Source of the DNA: Dermatophagoides farinae
Lineage: Eukaryota > Arthropoda > Arachnida > Sarcoptiformes > Pyroglyphidae
Length of the DNA stretch: 64,000 bases
Direction: 5' to 3'
Assembly: GCF_024713945.1 (NCBI RefSeq)
Contig: NC_134682.1
Span: forward strand, 2,914,001 to 2,978,000
Both the position numbers and the translations under genes were made by a program. Positions 11,502 to 21,978 of this stretch are shown here, one piece after another; the first letter of the stretch is position 1, and every line of letters begins with the position of its first letter. The notes below the pieces were generated by a model. That model ran no database searches. It saw only the letters and a list, made by a program, of their open reading frames with translations, and had not been told where the DNA came from.

Positions 11502-12993
11502 TCATTTCGTAAAACTTTTGAAAAATTTTCTCTCATTCGTAATTGTTTTGTTTGTTTGTTGTTGTTGTTGATGATGATGATGATGATGATGATAATGTTT
11601 AAAATCATTGCTATTGTTGTCGTTTGATTTATGAAATTTTCCAATTAAATATTCTGCAACACCCAAATAATAAACTGTTTGTGCAATACCGAATAATGGT
11701 GCAATAACCATTACACGACAACCGGCTCCTTTGAAAAATGCTTTAATACCTTCATCACGCCAAATTCTAATAAATGCATCACGTATTCCAGAATAATGTT
11801 GTTCATGTTCAGCTCTTTTTAATGTTTGTAATCGTGTTTTAATCACATCTATAGGATTAACAGCAGATGCAGCTATTCCTCCAGAAACACAACCAGCAAG
11901 AAATGATGCCCAGAATACCGTTTCACCACCACCACCACCATTATTTGAAGTGGTTTTTGGTCCCAATTTGTTTAAATTAGCAAACATTGGAAAATAGATT
12001 GCCGAGAATGTTACATCTCTGACCATTGTGGCTGCCGTACCACGATATAAACCAAAAATTCCTTTTGTTCGTATCAGGTTCAATGCAATTCGTGTGGCCG
12101 ATTGACGTTCCTGAATGCCAGCTGTTTGTAAGCGGCCAGCATCTTGTAATTGTATTTTAAGCAATTCCATTGGTGTAGTTACAACAATTTGACAAAGACC
12201 AGCTAAACTTCCGGCAATCATTTCTCGGTGTAATGTTATATTGCTATATTGATAATATAGAAAAAAAATCAGTAATGATAAAATGTTGGAAAGAAAAAGA
12301 AAAACAAATCTTACCCAGAACGATCAGAAAGTTGGTGACGAAAAAAATCATTTGCCGTCAATTTGATTGCCTTTTCCGGTGTTATCAATAGAATATTGAC
12401 AGATGATCCACGATACATTCCGAAAAAACCTTCTTTTGCATAAGTTTTTCGAAAACAATCGGCCCTGATGAAAATGAATGCAAAAATGATGAGTTAATCA
12501 GATTCATGATGAATAAAAAAAAAATTCAAATTTGTAACCATACATTGATTTATATTGTGGAATTTCTTTTGGTTTAATACTTTGTGATTGTAGCCGTGTT
12601 TTTACTGGATACAAATCAGCGGCATTACATCATCATTATCATTATTTTGATAAGAAAAAAAAAATTTGTCATACAAAAAACAAATATTATATAGATATAG
12701 ATATACATTGGTGGTATTAATACTGTAAATATTTGTCAGGAAAAAATTTTCTTTTTAACAATTATAATAAACGAAAATAAACATACCTAGATCAATAGGA
12801 AAAACACATGTAACACCAATAATGCCGGCAATACCTCCATTGATAATTTTTGGTATTAATCTATACGATTAGACAAACATTAGATGAATGATTGAATTCA
12901 TTATGGAAATAAAAAACAAAAAACTTACGGAAAATTCGGCTTAACAGATGGTATTGTCGACAATGGTTTATCCATTGTTTCCATTGCATCCAT
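11502..12993 (-). CDS. SLC25A22: Mitochondrial glutamate carrier (SLC25A22/A18 type)
   Basis: There are five coding exons on the minus strand: 12929-12993, 12787-12860, 12544-12604, 12315-12464 and 11502-12243. All introns are GT/AG and phases agree, giving 363 residues. The family imports glutamate with a proton across the inner mitochondrial membrane. All three carrier repeats are present: PIDLVKTRLQ at about 43-52, [11 protein letters not shown] at about 140, and [11 protein letters not shown] at about 246. Glutamate-carrier hallmarks include [54 protein letters not shown] and [12 protein letters not shown], all closely like animal GC1. The C-terminus carries an extra asparagine/histidine/glutamine tail (about residues 325-363) that ordinary carriers lack. 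The first exon codes for only 21 complete residues. Adjacent PATL1 starts 2.3 kb away in the opposite direction. Confidence 0.95.
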
Positions 12994-13151
12994 GATGATG
13001 ATAATGATGTAATTTTACCAAAAATTTTTTTATTGAAATTTCAATAATTTCAATATAATAATAATAATAAACCTAATTTAATCATATAAATCAAATGAAA
13101 TGAAATAAATGAATATTTTCAACCATATGAATCGTTTATTGTTGATATACA

Positions 13152-13244
13152 ACATTTTTGTTCGAGTAAAAAACATCAAATTGAAATTGCTAATAGATAT
13201 AGATATACATTTTTGTTCGAGTAAAAAACATCAAATTGAAATTG
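13152..13244 (+). repeat. Exact 38-base direct duplication
   Basis: The 38 bases at 13152-13189 recur without change at 13207-13244, a 55-base period with a short AT-rich spacer between copies. Exact identity suggests a recent local duplication, just upstream of the divergent carrier gene. No coding or known motif was recognised in it. Confidence 0.9.
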
Positions 13245-13562
13245 AAATAAAAAAAAAGACGAAAAACAAAAAAAAATGCACACGTGTTGATCATGAGATA
13301 ATGTCCTTAAATTTTGTTTTTTATTTTCCTTTTCATTTTTGAATGATGACTATGACAAATTTTTTGTTTTGTTTTGTTTTGTTTTTTGTTTTATTATATT
13401 CGAACAATGGAAATTTTCTTCATCAGTGGTAAAGGAATAATTTATTTTTAACTTTACAAAAAAAAATTTTTTTTTCTCATTCATCATCATTGCTATGATG
13501 ATTCTGCTATATATGTGTGTAGGCGTGTTTAATATGTGTCCTAATTATTCTTTAAATCCCAA

Positions 13563-13564
<2 letters not shown>

Positions 13565-13593
<29 letters not shown>
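13565..13593 (+). repeat. (TC)n microsatellite
   Basis: An uninterrupted TC run of about 14 units (GA on the other strand), upstream of the carrier gene. GA tracts can act as GAGA-type promoter elements in arthropods, but nothing here proves that role. Confidence 0.85.
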
Positions 13594-15069
13594 AATGACA
13601 AAATGATTCTTAAATTTTAATCAGATTAAATAAAAAAAAAAAATAAAAAATGAAAAATGATATCGAACCTTTTTTTGATGAGTGAATGTGTGTGTGTATG
13701 TGGATGGATGAAATGGCCTGATGTAATTTGAAACGTTTACGTTGTTGATAATATGTAGAACAACAAAAAAAAATTATTTTTCGTAATTAAAACCTATCGC
13801 TATTCGATGAATTGGATTTAGGAATTCATCGAAAATAAAAACTCTTTAATCAATCAATCAATAATTGTTGAGAATGAACAGAAAAAATAAATTTTTTTTT
13901 TGAAACAATCACTATCACATTTGATTATTATCCATTGATGATTATTGATGATTAAAGAATATATAAATGGCTGTGATTGAATTTCCTGGTGATGATGATT
14001 CCATACCTGTTTAAATATATATATCGACAAAATTTCTTTTTTTTGTTTTGATGTTTGTTATTTTTTTGTTTGTTTCGATGATTTATTTTTGAAGGAAAAA
14101 CAAAATATTTAATTTTTTTTTTTCGTTCAAGATCTTCAGAACATATATGAACAGGTTTTTTCCTTCTTTTTATTATCTCATTATTATTATTATCATCACG
14201 ATGATTTGACCTCGAATATAATCATTATCAGCCGATATATTTAATTGGTTGGTTGATGATGATGTCATATTTCTCATATCAGCAAATATTTATCATCATC
14301 ATCATCATCATCATAACTACCATGCTGTTTATATATATGTACTATATTTCAGGCATGCCATCGTTAAGTGATCAAAAAGAAAGAGAAATAGCAACATTGA
14401 AAAAAAAGTAAGTATACACACACACACATACACACAAACTAAACAAATGGATTAAATTCATGAGAATTCATCATGATGATGTTATCAAATCTAAACCAAA
14501 ATTTCGATATAAACAACATCCATAATTAATTAGATTCTATAGTTAAGCAGGCAGATATAATACACATACACATACACTCACACACACACACACATACACA
14601 AAAAACATAGCTCAAAAAATTCTTGCTAAAGAATGAGAATGTATATTATCATTATCAACAATAAGATGGCAGCAGTATGACCATGGATTCAATATTTTTA
14701 TACCTACTTTATGAACGGTATGAAATGAAGCTCGAGCATTTTTTTCTCTCTTTCTCTCTCTCTCTCATTCATTCATTCAATAATATTTTATCGGCGTCGA
14801 CACTTGCATGCAATCAGCAGCAACGACTGTGAATTTTTTTTTTTATGTAGACTTTTCGGCGTGCTATTCGTTTTTGATTTGTTTTCTGTCATCAATTTTT
14901 TGGTTTTTGAAGAAAAAATAAAATAAAATTATCATCATGTAACAATTTTTCTCATCGTTAAATTATTGATTTATATTGATAAAAAGCGACGTTTTTTTTC
15001 ATTTTATTGTTTTGAACTTACTCTTCTTTCTACTTGTTTCTAATTTCAATTTTTTTTTTTTTTTTGCAA

Positions 15070-15287
15070 AAAATTTTGGGCGATATTTAACCAATCACAC
15101 CAATCAAAGATTATGCTAGGCGTATTGCCGAATCTAAATTATGATTCGGTTTTCGGCACATCATTTTTTTTAACAGTACAAACACTGATTTGAATGTAAG
15201 TTTGAATTTTCATTTTTAAATTAATTTTTCTTAAAAATTATATATATAAATTAAAATAGAAATAAAATCAACCATAACACCATAAGC
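15070..15287 (+). promoter_or_regulatory. PATL1 promoter-proximal region and 5' UTR with intron
   Basis: A less repetitive block precedes PATL1. It has two CCAAT boxes nine bases apart (15091-15095 and 15100-15104), which suits NF-Y binding, and an inverted repeat CCGAATC (15128-15134)/GATTCGG (15143-15149). A consensus donor GTAAGT follows at 15196-15201, and an acceptor AATAG ends at 15259. This gives an inferred 64-base 5' UTR intron (15196-15259). The leader 15260-15287 then meets the ATG. The transcription start is not visible. Confidence 0.5.
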
Positions 15288-18183
15288 ATGGATAAATTTA
15301 CATTGGAACGTGATGATATTGATGCATTGAATGATGAAACATTTGGCTGTGATGTTGGTGAAATCAATGATGATTGGGAAGAAGAACATGAAAAATTTGT
15401 GGAAACAACGCATGATAAAAGTTCAGTATTTGTCGATACTGGATCGATTATACATTGTGAACCAAAACATTCGAATTATAGTGGCAGCGCCTTATCTACT
15501 ATCGGCTTATTGAATAGTTCGATGAATAAACATTCAAATGATGATCTATTATTTCCAAATTGTGAAGATTTAATAGCAAAAAATTTACTGGATGTTGTTA
15601 GTGATGAAAATGATATTTTTTGTACCGAATCTGCATCATCATTTTCTTTATATCATTATTTTGATGCCGATGATAATGATGATGAAGACGATGTTGATAA
15701 TAATGAATTATTTACAAATGGTCTATTTCCAAGATCAAATCGAAATAAATCTTTACTATCAAATAAATCATCATCGCAATTATCATCATTGAAAAAGAAA
15801 AGTAAAGCTATGAATATTGATCTTGATTCATTACGGCCACCATCACCATCGATTCTTCCATTTGATCATACATTTATGTCAAGTGTTTGGCGTCCACCAT
15901 CACCACCAACGGAATCAACACCAATAGCAACTAGTAATAATGTATCACAACAACAGCAGCAGCAGCAGCATCATCATCATACACATTCACCAATAAAGAA
16001 AAACATTACATCACCGTTATCTGGAATAATTAAATCCAATGATTTCGATATATTCCGTAGTCCAAATTTGGTCATTCGAGCTGAAGATCTTGAAGCAGAT
16101 TTATCACGAACATCGGATTCATCATCATTGAAATCATCTACACCAAATCGAATTCTCGAACGATCAATACTATTACAATCACCATTCACCACAGCCAATG
16201 ATAATAATACTAACCATCAAAATCATAAGCAGTTGTCATCATCATTTATGGGGTTAGCAGCTTTATCACTTGGTGGACATTTATTGCCACATCATCAACA
16301 GCAGCCTTCGATAAGTACAGCAGTGACCACAATCCCATCATCTAAAACAGTACAACCGCCTCCAGGTTTTAGTACCACTTCATCATTATTAGGTTCAAAT
16401 AATAATCGTGTACATCCGTTCATGTTGATGAATATGACCGATTCTACATCGAAATCGCCACCACTACAGCCATTGAATCGTAACACATCCAATCAAAATA
16501 ATAAAATACAGCAACTATCATCACCGATTCGAGGATCGATGCCACCCATGATTGATCCTCGATTAATTCGATCACCACAACAAATGATGAATGTTTTGAT
16601 GGCACATCAATCGCAACAACAACAACAACAACACCAGCCATCACAAACAACGAAAATTCAATTTCCAATACCAGCAAATGTGATTGATCCGATTTTATTT
16701 CAACAGCAACGATCCATTATAAATAAATGTATAATTACACCGGCACAAGCTCAACGGTCTTATCATCATAATCAGAATCATCATAATCATCATCAACATT
16801 ATAATAACAATCATAATAATTATCATCATCATCATCATAGGAATAACAATTATAATCAAGATAGATTTGCCGGTTTCATGACACAACGTGAAAAAGAATG
16901 GCTACTAAAAGTGTTTCGATTACAATGCAAAGTTAATGATCCATATGTAGAGGATTATTATGAAGTGAATTATATGTTGAAAAAGAATGCACACAAATTT
17001 TTGCAAAAACAGAAAGAATTAATGATATCTAATACTAATGAAACAAATGGTGTTGGAGGTTCGGATGTAAAAATCATTCAAGATTTACCTAAAATTATCC
17101 ATCATAATGATAATAATGATATTGATGATAAAAATAATTTGCAGCCAAAAACGGAACAAAATCCACAACAACAACAGGAACCGATTCTTGTGTTACCACA
17201 GATGGCCATACCATCGGCAGAAGAAAGCCGTCCTAAGTATATACAATTCGATAAGGCCTTGGGCAAGATTCAAGTGCTGAATTCAAAATGTCCTCGAAAA
17301 TTAGTTGAACTGAATGAAACTGATCCGTCTATATTTGTCAAATATCAATTGGATCGTAAAAGTCAATATTTGTTAAAAATTGAACGTCTTTATCAACATT
17401 TGTTGAATATTGAAGATGAAGATAAACGAATGCCAATATTGCCGGATGATGTTAAACAACAACATCGTGATCATCGTACCGAATTGTGTCAGAAATTATT
17501 CAATGGTTTTATTCGTAATATTGTTGGTATAAAAAAAGATGAAAGTCAAAACTTTATTCTCATCAATCGAGTCTTGTTGACATTAAAACGAATGTCGATG
17601 GAAATTGATCCCGAATTGTTGGCTATCAATAAAGGTCTATATTTGATTGTACGAAGTTTGGATAAATTTGAAGATGAACAGCATTTAGTTGTATTGACAA
17701 GTTCATTATTACGATCAAGTTGTTTTGAGATGCTAAAAAAATTGGAACAAAAAAATACAAGTATGAATCTGGTAAACATGTTGGTGAAAGCGATTGGTCG
17801 AATTAAAATGGCTAAATCCTTGATCTATTTGGTATCGTTAATTGATGATTCCAAAATTTTCACCAATGTAGATAATAAGGTAAATTTTTTTAGGAATTTT
17901 TCTTTGTTGTTTATATATTGATTGGTATTTTTTGAACGAAAACAGAATGGAACAAGTTTATTGATTGGCCTTTTCAAACAATATGAGCTTGCCGAAGACA
18001 AACTTTTGTTCATCTATTTTTGGTGAGTTTTTTTTCGTTGAGGTGTTTTATCCATGTATTTAATAATCAAATTTAAAATTTCATAGGAAACTATTCGTAC
18101 AAACGTTGATTAAATTGATTCCTGAAACAGAAGATTCATATGATTCATGTAGAATACATTTGAACTATTTACAACAGCTTTAA
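15288..18183 (+). CDS. PATL1: PAT1 homolog, mRNA decapping/P-body scaffold
   Basis: Coding exons 15288-17879, 17946-18022 and 18087-18183 join through 66- and 64-base GT/AG introns into 921 residues. Pat1 proteins bridge deadenylated mRNA, the Lsm1-7 ring, Dcp2/Dcp1 and the Xrn1 pathway in cytoplasmic P bodies. The N-terminus has the acidic family motif (LNDETFGCDVGEINDDWEEEHEKF, residues about 14-37; animal PATL1 has FNDDTFG...DDDWQEAHE). The middle is proline, serine, glutamine and histidine rich, with polyQ near 223 and a His/Asn tract near 495-525. From about 530 the conserved MTQREKEWLLK...DPYVEDYYEVNY block appears, then KYIQFDKALGKIQVL (about 650) and the helical-repeat C-terminal domain. 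The last two exons complete it (GTSLLIGLFKQYELAEDK, then FIYFWKLF across the junction). AATAAA lies at 18381-18386. Confidence 0.95.
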
Positions 18184-20760
18184 TTGAAGAAATGAAGAAG
18201 AAAATTGATTTTTTTTCAATCATGGCTGCCATTGTTTTTTTTTCGAAATGGATACTTGAAATTATCATCAATCAATATATATTATTCTGTCTGATTATAA
18301 GAACAAATAGAAAGTCTGTAATTATGAGTTGTATCAAAAAAAAAAAAAAAAATGAAAAAAAGTGTGATATATACTTTAATAATAAAAATCTACTTTCTTT
18401 CATTTTCATCATCGTTCCAGAATTAACATCATGTTCTCTCGCCCCCTCCATCAAATGAATTGAATTTGAGATTATCACAAAACACACACACACACACTAA
18501 ATTCATGATAACATTAATATAATAATATTAAAAGAATTTAATTATAAAAAAAAGAAAATATTATTCAGAATTTTATATATTCTAATTCAATTGCAAAAAT
18601 AAATGACCAAAAATGACCAAAAATTTTTTCTTCTTATACCGAGCGTTGATAGATGGCGCCAGTAGATTCATAAAATTTTTTGAAATTTTTTTTTTTTACA
18701 AAAAATTTTTTTGTGATTGATTTACTTAATGTGGTTGTATATGTTTGTACAGCAAAAAAAAAAAAAAAAATGAGCGCGCATTATGTTCGATTGCCTTAAA
18801 GCAATCAATGATGATGATTATGATTTTTTTGTGTATACGAATTTCCAATTTAATTTAAAATTATTATTATTGCTCTCCTTGAAATGTGTATGTGAAAAAC
18901 GATGAATGTGATTTTGCCATTTGGGAAATATTTTTATTCAGTTTTTTTCAGTTTTGATCTATTAAAGTTCCTGAAACATGCACACACAAATATAGAAAAT
19001 TCATCTGGATTCATTCACATTTACGATTGATTGATTGTATTCGATTTTTAGGTTCAAGGTTCGATTGTTCAAATATTATTCGATTCAATTCCATTCATTC
19101 CGTGTAGCGAGAGTGAGTGAAAAAGCACTCGTTCACCAATTGATAATCTGATTATCGATGCGATTATTATTATCATTTGATATCTGAATAGATGAATTTC
19201 TAGTTTAGATATTAAATTCAATTGATAATCATAAATGGGCCCTTGCGGTTATATGGTTGTTGTTGTTGTTGTTGCTGTTTTAACATGGTTATGTTCTATC
19301 GATTATTTTTTTGGGAAAAAAATTCACAAATTCTCCAATCAGAATTGGGATTTTGAGATCTTTTTTTTCTCTTTCAGCGATATTTCTCGTTATTTTGCGT
19401 GATTTAATTTGTTCACACACACACACACACAAGTGACAGAGAAAAAACCAGGTTTTTCATTTCAACATTTTTTTCACACTTATTCTTCTGATTTTTCTGT
19501 CTGATGATGTTGAAATATATGGACACAAAATGGATTGATCCAGCCAAAAATAAAAATAAAATTCAAGATTTGATTCATACCGATGTTATAAAGTGGTACT
19601 GACGTCACAAATTTGCTTGTGATTACCGCGAAAGGGTTAAAAAAACTTTTTAATATCCTTATATATGGGAGTGTTTAAATTTGAAATTACAAAAAAAAAA
19701 TTTTCATGCTCAAAAAAATGAATGATGGAATCAATTTGATCCATAACACAGTAGCTATGGGGGAAAAATCCTTTACCCAGTAATAATAATAAAGGCGATC
19801 CGCATTAAAGCCACTAATTGAACTTTTTTTTTCCTTTAGAAATATCGTTTTTTTTCCAATTTATAGATCTTTTATATGAATCGAAATGAAGCAATAAATT
19901 TTTCTTTAGAAACATATTGCTTTTACAAAAGGAAAGGAAAAAAAAGAGAAAAGTTTCATTTCATTTCATTTCAATTAATTTATTTTTTTCAAATCTTAAA
20001 TGAAAAAAAAGCAAAAAATGACTGAACTCTCCATGGAGTTCCGGTGTCGTATTCTACCATTTTCTAATATTAATTATTCGAATCAACCATTTCTCTCCAA
20101 AATGTTACTATGAATGATTGTGGGCCGATTTTTTCAATTTAAAATTTTCTTCATCATTTCATATTCAATGTTCATCATCATCATCATCAGTTTGTTTCCA
20201 CTTTTCAATTCTTGTAATTGCTTTTTGAAATTATTTTCTACAGTCTATAGTTTAATTCAAATCAATAATCGAAAAGTTATTTTCGAAATTTTTTTTTCTT
20301 TGTTTTCCATATAAATCAAATTTCAAGCAAAAAAAAAAGGAAAAAAGTTTCAATTCCAACTCAAACAAAGAACAAATAAACGATTTTGTTCTATACACAA
20401 AGAATATTGATAATCGATCCGGAATTGAATGAATAGAATTTTTTTTAAGAAAAATAAAAAAAAATCTGTTCCATGTCAAAAGTCAATACAATGCTTGTGA
20501 TAGCTGTATTTGTTTTGCGAACGAATGATGATGATGATGATGAAAGTATCATCTTCACAATCATCATTCATTCATTTTGAACCATATTAAAATCGCTTGA
20601 ATAAAACCAAATGAGAAAAATAAAATCAAAAATTTTTCAAGAATTACAAAGACATCCACACCCACACACACACACACACACACACATCTGTTTGAATTGA
20701 TAGAAAAAAAAACGAAGAATTACAGTGCAAAAAACCATGAAAAGCATTCAAGCCTGCAAT

Positions 20761-20793
<33 letters not shown>

Positions 20794-21550
20794 TTCAGCA
20801 TTCTCAATTTGTGAATATTGATTTCAAAGAATAAAATGAAAGAAAAAAAAACCAAATTTAAAATTCTCTTGTTCATTCTATGAATAATGTACGGCACTTT
20901 CGTCTTCTTCTTTTCTCTTTTATATTTGATATTTATTTATATCGATATATGATGATGACATTCGATAATATAAACACACAGAATCACACCCACTTGAGAC
21001 ATATTCGTACAAAAAAAAGAATAAGAATAAAATTGAAACTTTTGTTCCAAAACATGATTCATATATGAAACCAAGAAAAAAAAATATTCAAAAAAATTCA
21101 ATGAAACTGTTTCCCTAAAAACACCATTGTTCTTACCGATGAATCTCACCAATTTTGATGCAGATAATGATGAGAAAGAATTGTGTGAAAGTTTAAATTC
21201 GAGAATAATTCTTGGTTCATTTCAAAAACATTGTGAATTGTTAACATCATCAGTGAACCGTTTTAATAAATTCAAAATATCATTTTCCTCAGATATTGTT
21301 TCGACATCTATGAACGGCTTGTTCCTATTATACCTCTATTTTTTTTTGTTTTCTTTTCATTCTTGCTCATATTTTCTCGACTAGAAAAAAAAGTTCGAAA
21401 CTGATTTGATTTATAATGATAAAATGATAAAATCGAATTTCGAAAACACGATGATGAAGAAAATTTTCGAATCTCTAAAAAACACATTGCCGTTTAAATT
21501 TCATTTTCGATTTTGATTTGGTTCAATTGATTCAGTTGAATTTGATTATT
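18184..21550. other. PATL1 3' UTR and start of the gene desert
   Basis: The PATL1 3' UTR with AATAAA at 18381-18386 is followed by AT-rich DNA. (CA)n runs lie at 20663-20686 and 20765-20792. Segments around 19590-19640 and 19740-19810 are less repetitive and contain a TGACGTCA element near 19601; they may be old mobile-element debris. No credible coding sequence was seen before the transposase remnant. Confidence 0.5.
20663..20792 (+). repeat. Paired (CA)n microsatellites
   Basis: Two uninterrupted CA runs, at 20663-20686 and 20765-20792, lie 78 bases apart in otherwise unique AT-rich sequence. Confidence 0.85.
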
Positions 21551-21978
21551 ATGCTAGATTGGAAGGAAGAAAATCAAAATCTATTGGACAACATTCTTTG
21601 GTCAGATGAATCCATATTTCATGCTGGTGGCTTTGTTAATCGACACAATTGTCATTATTGGGGAAGTGCCAGTCCATCGGCTACAATAGAAAGAGTTCAA
21701 ATTTTCCCGAAAGTGACTGGTATGGAATGACATCGACAAAACTAGTAGGACCGTATCTTATTCGGGACACAAGGAACAGTGAAAGATATTTAAAGATGCT
21801 GACCGAATTTGTTTTCCCCATCATTTCGGAATGGAGTAACAGCAAGGAGTTAATTTTTATGCAAGATGGCGCGCCCTCACATTATGCTAAAGTGATCAGA
21901 GATTGGCTTGATGGTCAATTTCCTGGCCGGTGGATGGGAAGACGTGGGCCAACGGATTCAGAATTCAGATTCCCGGAT
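21551..21978 (+). pseudogene. Broken Tc1/mariner-superfamily DDE transposase fragment
   Basis: Two overlapping frames together match the catalytic half of arthropod Tc1/mariner-type transposases. The first frame (from about 21551) has NILWSDESIFHAGG with the first catalytic Asp, then VNRHNCHYW. It stops at 21727-21729 after KVTGME. A one-base slip near 21712-21720 shifts homology to the second frame, which runs MTSTKLVGPYLI, YLKMLTEFVFPII, then FMQDGAPSHYA with the second Asp, GQFPGRWMGRRGP and a final RFPD with the presumed third Asp. I count 36 residues between the second and third Asp. The usual PLDFFLW continuation is absent; sequence becomes A-rich and repetitive. The N-terminal DNA-binding half is not visible, and no terminal inverted repeats were found. 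It is a dead 5'- and 3'-truncated copy. Confidence 0.88.

Larger units (their letters stand above)
12994..15069. other. Head-to-head spacer between carrier gene and PATL1
   Basis: This divergent interval should hold the carrier promoter (right of 12993). It contains a 38-base direct duplication at 13152-13244, a (TC)n run at 13565-13593, CAT and CA microsatellites, and an exon-like 53-base island at 14355-14407 discussed under findings. Nothing else codes convincingly. Confidence 0.55.

Noticed and set aside
19055-19100. tRNA B-box-like GGTTCGATTG
   Set aside because: The match breaks before the final CC and no A box or cloverleaf arms surround it.
5526-20050. 12-base sequence TTCCGGTGTCGT shared by 5526-5537 and 20039-20050
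   Set aside because: Shared 12-mers are expected in a window of this size and the flanks do not match.
21127-21384. 85-residue frame just upstream of the transposase relic as its N-terminal half
   Set aside because: It shows no helix-turn-helix or mariner N-terminal motifs and is separated by unrelated AT-rich sequence.
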